Made by a program: the position numbers and the translations under genes
Assembly (NCBI GenBank): GCA_015655535.1
Contig: JAATEW010000387.1
Location: forward strand, 1-8,354
Direction: 5' to 3'
DNA: 8,354 nucleotides
Origin: Hyphomicrobiales bacterium
GTDB taxonomy: Bacteria; Pseudomonadota; Alphaproteobacteria; Rhizobiales; Beijerinckiaceae
Notes under the pieces: model-generated
The model's input: the letters and a program-made list of their open reading frames with translations, nothing else
What the model was told of the DNA's origin: nothing
The model's database searches: none
In this document: one piece after another, positions 1-5,624 of the stretch
Layout: every line of letters begins with the position of its first letter
Numbering within the stretch: the first letter of the stretch is position 1

Positions 1-566
1 CGTCGATCCAAACCGATATCCAGTCGCAGCAGCAGGCGCTGTTGAGCATTGGCAACGCGGCGAACTTCAACGGTCAGAACTTTCTCAATACCTCGACGCC
101 GGGGACCGTCGGGCTCGTCGCCTCCTATGACCCGGCAAACGGCGTTTCGACGATCAACATCGACACGACCCAAACCCAGCTTTTCAACGGCACTTTGGCG
201 GCTGGCGGCGGTATTCTGGATACTGCCGGAACGGCGTCCGGGGTTTCGATTCTCTCGCTCAACATCGATGGCGTGACCTCCGGCGCCATTCAAAACATGT
301 TGACGGATCTTCAGACGGCGGTCAGCTCGATCACGACAGCCTCTTCGACGTTGGGCGCCACCACGACCAACATCACCAACCAGCAGACTTTCGTGACCGC
401 GCTCTCGGATTCTTTGACGAATGGCGTGGCTTCGCTGGTAGACGCGGACATGAACCAAGCCTCGACGAGGCTCTCGGCCCTTCAGGTCCAGCAGCAGCTC
501 GGTATTCAGGCGCTCAGCATCGCCAACACCAATACCCAACTCATCCTGAAGCTCTTCGGCCAATAA
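1..566 (+). CDS. Flagellin, C-terminal part (5' end outside window)
   Basis: Structural subunit of the flagellar filament, exported through the flagellar type III apparatus. The reading frame is open from base 3 with no start visible, so about 187 C-terminal residues are present. The first visible residues (SIQTDIQSQQQALLSIGNAA, then FNGQNFLNTS) resemble the D1 region of rhizobial flagellins. The variable middle is short and rich in Thr, Ser and Gly. The end carries the conserved helical flagellin C-terminal domain: VASLVDADMNQASTRLSAL, then QQQLGIQALSIANTNTQLIL and a final LFGQ. The LVDADMN-like segment and the LGIQ-LSIAN segment are family signatures (established knowledge). A TTG at 42 lies in frame but is internal, because the same frame continues upstream with flagellin-like sequence. 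The gene ends at TAA 564-566 and is followed by a strong terminator, so it is probably the last gene of its own transcript. Which flagellin paralogue it is cannot be told from this fragment. Confidence 0.95.
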   Translation, partial: SIQTDIQSQQQALLSIGNAANFNGQNFLNTSTPGTVGLVASYDPANGVSTINIDTTQTQLFNGTLAAGGGILDTAGTASGVSILSLNIDGVTSGAIQNMLTDLQTAVSSITTASSTLGATTTNITNQQTFVTALSDSLTNGVASLVDADMNQASTRLSALQVQQQLGIQALSIANTNTQLILKLFGQ

Positions 567-587
567 GGCAAAGAAGCTCTTCTCACC

Positions 588-624
588 GGCCGCGCCTTAT
601 GAAGAGGCGCGGCCAGTCTTTTCT
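588..624 (+). terminator. Intrinsic terminator of the flagellin gene
   Basis: A perfect 10-bp GC-rich stem (GGCCGCGCCT at 588-597 pairing with AGGCGCGGCC at 605-614) with a 7-base loop is followed by a T-rich run (617-624, including TTTT at 619-622). It starts 21 bases after the flagellin stop codon. This is a textbook rho-independent terminator. It would insulate the highly expressed flagellin from the fliF transcript downstream. Confidence 0.9.
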
Positions 625-656
625 GCAATGCTCACGCAAGCTTTCTAGCCCAGATT

Positions 657-672
657 GCCATTTCGAAGTGGC
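657..672. promoter_or_regulatory. 16-bp near-palindrome upstream of fliF
   Basis: GCCATTTCGAAGTGGC reads as its own reverse complement except at one symmetric pair (positions 661 and 668). In RNA that pair would be a U-G wobble, so the transcript could form a 6-bp hairpin with a UCGA loop. It lies 16 bases before the fliF ATG and just upstream of a modest Shine-Dalgarno sequence (AGAGG, 678-682). It could be an operator for a dimeric regulator or a 5'-leader hairpin influencing fliF translation. Nothing in the sequence decides which, and I do not recognise it as a known binding site. I see no convincing -35/-10 or sigma-54 promoter between 625 and 688. Confidence 0.35.
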
Positions 673-688
673 GTGATAGAGGCTGGAA

Positions 689-2353
689 ATGACCGGGCGA
701 GAACATGCGGAACGGCTCTGGGCCAATCTGCTTAATCTCGGGCCACGACGGCTGATCGCTTTGGCGGTTGTAGGCCTGACTGTTTTCGCGGTGACTGGGC
801 TTGGCGGCTATTACATGAGCCGCCCGGCGCTCGAAGTTCTTTATTCCGGATTGGATCGGCAGGACGTTACCCGGATCGCCTCCGCTTTGAAGGAGGCCAA
901 TATTCCTTTCGACGTCAATTCCGAAAGCAATACGGTCCTTGTCCGCTATGGCGAAACCGCCCAGGCGCGCATGTTGTTGGCTGAAAAAAGTCTGCCGACC
1001 AGCCCGAGCGCGGGCAATGAACTCTACGACAAGCTCGGCTCGCTTGGCTTGACCTCCTTCATGCAGGAAGTGACGCGTGTGCGTGCGCTTGAAGGCGAAC
1101 TCGCGCGCACTATCCAATTGATGCGGGGAATCAAAGCCGCCCGCGTTCATATCGTGATGCCCGATCAAGGGTCGTTCCGCCGGACCCAGCAGCCGCCTTC
1201 CGCTTCCGTCGTCATCCGCACCGAATCGGCCGATGACGGCGTCTCTGCCAAGGCGATCCGCCATCTCGTCGCCGCGGCAGTGCCGGGCCTCACGCTTGAA
1301 GCCGTCACCGTCCTGAACACCGACGGCATTTTGCTGGCCTCCGGAGCCGATCTCGCCGATTCCGCCCCGAGCGGAACGCTCAGTCTCGAAAAAACCGTCT
1401 CGCAGGAAATCGCCGACAATATTCGCAAGACCTTGATGCCTTATTTCGGGCTTCGTAACTTCCAGATCAGCGTCGCGACGCGGCTGAACACGGATAAGAA
1501 ACAGACCAGCGAGACGATTTTCGATCCGGAATCGCGAGTCGAGCGGTCGGTGCGGGTCGTCAAGCAGAACCAGACGTCGCAAAATTCCAGCAATCAGGCC
1601 CCGACGACGGTCGGCACCAATCTTCCGCAGGAAAACACCCGCTCGGCGGATGACGGCAAGCAATCCAACGAAGAGAATCAGAAACGGGAAGAAGTCACCA
1701 ATTACGAGGTGTCGTCGAAAACGATCAGCACGACCAGCAATGGCTACACGATCGATAATCTCTCGATCGCCGTGCTCGTCAACCGCGCGAGTCTCATCGC
1801 CGCGCTCGGCGAGAAAGTGACGCCTGAGGCGATCGAACGGCAACTCGGCGAAATCGAGCAAGTGATCGCGTCCTCCGCCGGCATCCGTAAGGAGCGCGGC
1901 GACAGGGTCAAGGTTTCCGCTGTCGATTTCGTTGACGGCGGCCACGATCTCGAACCTGTTCCGCCGCCGTCCTGGTCCGAGCTTTTGATGCGGCAGGCCG
2001 GCAATATGACGAATGCGGCGACGGTTCTGATCGTTGCCTTGCTGCTGACGTGGTTCGGGCTGCGTCCGGCCGCCAAAGCGATTTTGGCGCCGCCGCCGGC
2101 CGCCGCCAATCTTGCCTTACAGAACGCGGGTGTCCCTGGCGCGATGGCTTTGCCGCCTGGCAGCAGCCAAGAGGCGATGGACGACGACGAACTGGCTCAA
2201 ATCGAAGGCGAAGACGAACCGAATCTGATCGAAGACCTAACGGCCAGCAGCCGCCGTTCGCCGCAAAAGCGGCTCGAACAGATCGTCGAATTTAACGAGG
2301 TGCAGGCGGCAACCATTCTGAAATTGTGGATCCATCAGGGAGAGCAGGCATGA
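689..2353 (+). CDS. fliF: Flagellar MS-ring protein FliF
   Basis: FliF oligomerises in the inner membrane to form the MS ring, which houses the type III export gate and carries the FliG rotor ring on its cytoplasmic side. The 554-residue product has the usual length. A first membrane segment lies at about residues 22-40. The YscJ/FliF ring-building domain follows (LEVLYSGLDRQDVTRIASAL, then the conserved stretch around TSFMQEVTRVRALEGELART and AARVHIVMP). After the FliF C-terminal periplasmic region there is a Gln/Asn/Ser-rich disordered loop at about residues 290-330. A second membrane segment lies at about 442-459. The cytoplasmic tail ends in VQAATILKLWI, the type of helix that binds FliG (family knowledge). 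The ATG at 689 is preceded by AGAGG (678-682). It is the first gene after the flagellin terminator and probably heads a six-gene operon. Its stop overlaps the next start by 4 bases. A 437-codon open frame on the opposite strand is only a shadow of this gene. Confidence 0.97.
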   Translation: MTGREHAERLWANLLNLGPRRLIALAVVGLTVFAVTGLGGYYMSRPALEVLYSGLDRQDVTRIASALKEANIPFDVNSESNTVLVRYGETAQARMLLAEKSLPTSPSAGNELYDKLGSLGLTSFMQEVTRVRALEGELARTIQLMRGIKAARVHIVMPDQGSFRRTQQPPSASVVIRTESADDGVSAKAIRHLVAAAVPGLTLEAVTVLNTDGILLASGADLADSAPSGTLSLEKTVSQEIADNIRKTLMPYFGLRNFQISVATRLNTDKKQTSETIFDPESRVERSVRVVKQNQTSQNSSNQAPTTVGTNLPQENTRSADDGKQSNEENQKREEVTNYEVSSKTISTTSNGYTIDNLSIAVLVNRASLIAALGEKVTPEAIERQLGEIEQVIASSAGIRKERGDRVKVSAVDFVDGGHDLEPVPPPSWSELLMRQAGNMTNAATVLIVALLLTWFGLRPAAKAILAPPPAAANLALQNAGVPGAMALPPGSSQEAMDDDELAQIEGEDEPNLIEDLTASSRRSPQKRLEQIVEFNEVQAATILKLWIHQGEQA

Positions 2354-2979
2354 TCGCTCACCCCGTCGCCCGCTATCTCGTTCAATTCGGGCTTAAGGAA
2401 GAAGTGGTGCCGGTGGAGTCGTTCGACGGCCTCTTGCAGCCTCTATCTTCTAAGGTTGAAGAACCGGAGGAGAACCGCGAGGCATTGCTCGAAGCCGCGC
2501 GGGAAGAAGGGCGGAGCGAGGGCCGCGCCGCCGCGCAAGCCTTTTTCGAAACGATCCTTGCCAATCAAAAGCGCGATTATGAAAAACGCCTAGGAGAAGA
2601 GCGCAAGTCATGGGCCGGCGAAGAAGGCGCCAGATTGAGCCTGTGTTTGAGAAATGCCATCGCGCAATTCGAGGGGCGGCTTGCCGAATGCGTCGACGCG
2701 GTCTTGCGGCCGTTCCTGATCGAATCGCTGCGCCGCCAGATGATCGATGAACTCATCGCCGACATCGGCGTGCTTTTGGCGAGCGATGAAAATCCGGTCA
2801 TTGAAATATCCGGCGCGGCCGATCTGCTTGCCGCCTTGCAGTCGCAGCTTACGTCGACGCAGGCCGCCATCGATTACAAGCCGAATGATTCGATCGATGT
2901 TCGGATCGTCGCACATAATACGATCATCGAGTCGCAATTGCGCGCATGGATCGAGCGTTTCGATCCATCAAAGGAGTAA
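2350..2979 (+). CDS. fliH: FliH-like flagellar export ATPase regulator
   Basis: Probable FliH, the cytoplasmic protein that binds the N-terminus of the FliI export ATPase and links it to the C ring and export gate. The 209-residue product has no signal peptide or membrane segment. It starts with a short variable region (residues 1-38) and continues as a charged, probably coiled-coil stretch at about 40-95. This holds a Gly-x3-Gly step (EEGRSEGRAAAQ, Gly54 and Gly58) like the GxxxG repeats of FliH. A compact C-terminal domain ends in IIESQLRAWIERF. The start is set by the ATGA overlap with the fliF stop and by AGGGAGAG (2337-2344) placed 5 bases upstream. An in-frame ATG at 2326 lies inside fliF and lacks such a site. 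The position directly after fliF supports a flagellar role. Sequence conservation in this family is low, so the call rests on context and on the helical pattern. A generic FliH/SctL/YscL-type stator protein is the closest alternative wording. Confidence 0.75.
   Translation: MIAHPVARYLVQFGLKEEVVPVESFDGLLQPLSSKVEEPEENREALLEAAREEGRSEGRAAAQAFFETILANQKRDYEKRLGEERKSWAGEEGARLSLCLRNAIAQFEGRLAECVDAVLRPFLIESLRRQMIDELIADIGVLLASDENPVIEISGAADLLAALQSQLTSTQAAIDYKPNDSIDVRIVAHNTIIESQLRAWIERFDPSKE
2971..2976 (+). promoter_or_regulatory. Shine-Dalgarno site of motB
   Basis: AAGGAG lies at the very end of the fliH-like gene, 9 bases before the motB ATG at 2986. It is one of the two best ribosome sites in the operon, the other being that of fliK, and it makes the motB start unambiguous. 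Confidence 0.85.
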
Positions 2980-2985
2980 GACCGC

Positions 2986-4371
2986 ATGGCAAATGAGCCG
3001 CATCCGGAGCTGGTCATCATCAGGCGTCATGGCGGCCATGAATCCGATCATCACGGCGGTGCCTGGAAAATCGCATTTGCCGATTTCATGACGGCGATGA
3101 TGGCGCTTTTTCTGGTGCTTTGGCTCATCAGCGCGACGAACCCCAAACAACGGGTCGTCATCTCGCGTTATTTCAATCCGGTCAAACTGGCCGAGGCGGC
3201 CACCAATAAAAAGGGCTTGAACGATCCTGACGATAGCGGCGGGCCATCGCAGGCGCCGCCGAAAGAGAAGAAGGAAAAAAAGCTCGAACTGCCGCCGGCG
3301 CCCGACAAGCGGAGCCTGTATGATGTCGGCGGCCTGCCCAGGCACGACGAAGCCGCTCTATTTCGCGATCCTTATGCCGTCTTGGCGGAAATTTCCGACC
3401 AGGGCACCAAAGGGCAGACCGCGGGGAATGGCGATGGCGGGTCAAAGTCTGCGGATGAAAGTGCCGATGGCTTTCGCGATCCCTTCACGACAATCCCGCA
3501 GGAGGAACCCAAGCGCGGAGCATCGAATTCGAATGCAGCCGCAAGCGTTCAGGCTCCTACCGCGTCCGAAGACATGGAGGCGACGGCTTTGAACGCAACC
3601 GCCGGCGACACGGCGCATGACAGCCGCCAATCGGCTCTGACTGCTCCCGCCAATCGCGCCGCCGAATCGGAAGCGCCCTCGAAAGAGGTCGCGGCCAAGG
3701 CACCAATTGAGGCAAAGGGCTCAAATGCGCTTCAAGCCGCCAATCCGGCTTCGCCGGCGCAAGCCGCGCTGAAAGAAAAAGTGCCCGCGCCATCGAAAGA
3801 CGCCGCGAAAACTCAAACTCACGCCGTCGCCGATCAGCCGCTGTCCCAACAAGCCGCGGCTGACGTGCGCGTTCAGCTGGCAGCCGCCGATACGCATGCC
3901 AACGAGGCCGAGACAGGCAAGCTGCAGAGCGAAATCGCCGCTGCCATACATAAGGACGCGGCTTCGCAGATGGCGCCGAACGTCGAGGTCAAAAGCACGT
4001 CCGAGGGTGTTCTCATCAGCCTGACCGATGAGGCCAATTACGCGATGTTCGCGGTTGGCTCGGCGGAGCCGCAAAAAAAGACCATCGAGGTGATGGAGAA
4101 ACTCGCGCAATTGCTGAAAGGCCATCCGGGCATGATCATCATCCGCGGGCATACGGATGGCCGGCCCTATAAGTCGGGGACATATGACAATTGGCAGCTT
4201 TCCTCGGCGCGGGCGCAAATGGCGCATTACATGCTGGTGCGTGGCGGCCTGGACGAGAAGCGGATCGAGCGAATCGAAGGCTACGCGGATCATCGATTGA
4301 AGATGGCCAATAATCCGCTCGCCGCCGAGAATCGGCGCATTGAAATTCTGGTGCGAAAGGACAAGCCGTGA
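2986..4371 (+). CDS. motB: Flagellar motor stator protein MotB
   Basis: MotB is the peptidoglycan-binding half of the MotA/MotB ion channel that drives rotation. The N-terminus shows the family signature GGAWKIAFADFMTAMMALFL. Asp33 in AFADFMT corresponds to the proton-carrying Asp32 of E. coli MotB, followed by the single membrane helix (about 29-50). The OmpA-like peptidoglycan-binding domain spans about 332-455, with MFAVGSAEP, RGHTDGRPYKS (387-397), NWQLSSARA, and AAENRRIEILV near the end. Between them is an unusually long Ala/Pro/Lys-rich linker of about 270 residues, so the protein (461 residues) is longer than the roughly 400 I recall for Sinorhizobium MotB. The linker holds two FRDP motifs, at 126-129 (LFRDPYAVLAEI) and 163-166 (GFRDPFTTI). 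Rhizobial MotB proteins have such extended periplasmic regions, which are thought to interact with MotC. No motA is in the window; in this order it usually sits elsewhere, near fliM. The stop overlaps the motC start (GTGA). Confidence 0.96.
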   Translation: MANEPHPELVIIRRHGGHESDHHGGAWKIAFADFMTAMMALFLVLWLISATNPKQRVVISRYFNPVKLAEAATNKKGLNDPDDSGGPSQAPPKEKKEKKLELPPAPDKRSLYDVGGLPRHDEAALFRDPYAVLAEISDQGTKGQTAGNGDGGSKSADESADGFRDPFTTIPQEEPKRGASNSNAAASVQAPTASEDMEATALNATAGDTAHDSRQSALTAPANRAAESEAPSKEVAAKAPIEAKGSNALQAANPASPAQAALKEKVPAPSKDAAKTQTHAVADQPLSQQAAADVRVQLAAADTHANEAETGKLQSEIAAAIHKDAASQMAPNVEVKSTSEGVLISLTDEANYAMFAVGSAEPQKKTIEVMEKLAQLLKGHPGMIIIRGHTDGRPYKSGTYDNWQLSSARAQMAHYMLVRGGLDEKRIERIEGYADHRLKMANNPLAAENRRIEILVRKDKP

Positions 4372-5624
4372 TCAGATCATGTGCGATCGGATTTGCGCTT
4401 TGCCTCTTGATGCCGGGCTTCGCGATGGCCGCTGAAGCCGAAGACGCCGCGACTGGGGTTCCGACCGACATCAGGCCTCCGGCCGTGGCAAAACCTTCGG
4501 CGACGACCAAGGCTCCATTTGAAATCGTGCGTTCCTTGGACGCCCTGCAAGACGAGGTCGTCACAGGAAATCTCGCCGCGCAAAATACGTTGCCGCGCGT
4601 TATCGCGCAAATGGGCGACCGGCTTTTCGCCGCCGACCCGCAGAGTTGGCGGCAGGCGAAGAATGCGAGAGCGGTCGTATCCTATACGCTGAGCGGCGGC
4701 CAGGTGCGCGTCATTCGCAGGGTTCTTCAAATCGGAAACAGTCCCGAGCTTGAAAAGAAATTGATGGAAGGCGCGCTCGCCTATGTCGAGGGACGCGAAG
4801 CAAAGGCCCGGCAGATCTTCATGGATGTCGATGCGCGATCATTGCCGCCGACGGTTGCCGGCCATGTGGCGCTCGTTCAAGCCACGTTGATCAGTCATGA
4901 CGATCCGCATAAAAGCAACGAGCTTCTCGATCTGGCCCGCGTCTTGGCGCCGGGCACCCTGGTCGAAGAGACGGCGTTGCGCCGGGAGATCTTCAACCTC
5001 GGCGAAGGCACGGAGCTCAATAAATTCGTGCTTCTATCGAGCCAATATTTGCGGCGTTTCCGCAATTCCGTCTATGCCGATAATTTCAGGCAGCGGTTTT
5101 CCGCCACGGTTACCCGTCTCGGCCTGATCAGCGAGCCGGAACAATTCGCCAAGATCGTAAAGCCGATCGGCGATCTTGAAACCGACGACCAGCTTCGCCT
5201 CTACATGCTGCTCGCGCAGGCTGCCATTCTCAATGGCAATGCGCCCGTCGCGCGCCTTTCCGCCGAAAAAGCGATGGCCGTCACCAAGGACGGCACTCCG
5301 GATGAGATGCGCGCTAGGCTTTATGAGGCCGCGGCGCTGATCTTGACCAATAATTATGATCAGGGGCTCGCCAAGCTCAAAGAGCTCGATGTTTCGACAT
5401 TGTCGAAACGGGACGCCGAACTGAAAGCCGCGATCCTTTCGATCGCGAAGCAAATCCGGCAATGGCCGGAGATACCGGCCGATCTCGACGATGCCGAGCC
5501 GACGCCGAACCCGCAAGCGCCGGGGCGCGACGGAACGGCGACCGCCGCGGCAGGTCCCGTCATCGATCTCGCGCAAAAAGCAATTTCAGACACGGACCAG
5601 CTTCTCAAGGAGCACGCGCATTGA
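4368..5624 (+). CDS. motC: Periplasmic motility chaperone MotC
   Basis: MotC is a periplasmic protein known from Sinorhizobium meliloti, where it is needed for motility and acts as a chaperone or partner of MotB. The 418-residue product begins with a clear signal peptide: MIRSC, a hydrophobic core to about residue 18, and cleavage after AMA (Ala21). The mature part is alpha-helical and TPR-like, with alternating Leu/Ala patterns and the segment LVEETALRREIFN (198-210) that I recognise from rhizobial MotC. It ends with a Pro-rich linker (about 372-390) and a short amphipathic tail. The start is GTG at 4368, overlapping the motB TGA by 4 bases, with AAAGGA (4356-4361) 6 bases upstream. The overlap suggests coupled translation with its partner MotB. 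Its own stop overlaps the fliK start (TTGA). Confidence 0.9.
   Translation: MIRSCAIGFALCLLMPGFAMAAEAEDAATGVPTDIRPPAVAKPSATTKAPFEIVRSLDALQDEVVTGNLAAQNTLPRVIAQMGDRLFAADPQSWRQAKNARAVVSYTLSGGQVRVIRRVLQIGNSPELEKKLMEGALAYVEGREAKARQIFMDVDARSLPPTVAGHVALVQATLISHDDPHKSNELLDLARVLAPGTLVEETALRREIFNLGEGTELNKFVLLSSQYLRRFRNSVYADNFRQRFSATVTRLGLISEPEQFAKIVKPIGDLETDDQLRLYMLLAQAAILNGNAPVARLSAEKAMAVTKDGTPDEMRARLYEAAALILTNNYDQGLAKLKELDVSTLSKRDAELKAAILSIAKQIRQWPEIPADLDDAEPTPNPQAPGRDGTATAAAGPVIDLAQKAISDTDQLLKEHAH
5607..5612 (+). promoter_or_regulatory. Shine-Dalgarno site that fixes the fliK TTG start
   Basis: AAGGAG inside the end of motC lies 8 bases before TTG at 5621. The only ATG-type alternative in this frame (5462) lies 160 bases inside motC, would add 53 Arg-rich residues unlike the rest of FliK, and has no good ribosome site. 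The TTG is therefore the better start. Confidence 0.75.

Noticed and set aside
548..582. Direct repeat GAAGCTCTTC at 548-557 and 573-582 around the flagellin stop
   Set aside because: Only 10 bases, the first copy is coding for the conserved flagellin end, and there is no target-site or att-like structure; probably chance.
632..1945. 437-codon open frame on the minus strand opposite fliF
   Set aside because: It is an Arg/Gly/Asp-rich shadow of a confidently identified gene in GC-rich DNA, with no domain I recognise and no plausible neighbours on that strand.
2326..2349. Upstream ATG at 2326 as start of the fliH-like gene
   Set aside because: It lies inside fliF without a well-placed ribosome site; the ATGA overlap at 2350 with AGGGAGAG upstream fits better.
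4074..4080. Second in-frame A AAA AAG heptamer in motB
   Set aside because: A -1 shift here would truncate the OmpA domain near its middle, and no downstream stem is evident; it reflects Gln-Lys-Lys codons.
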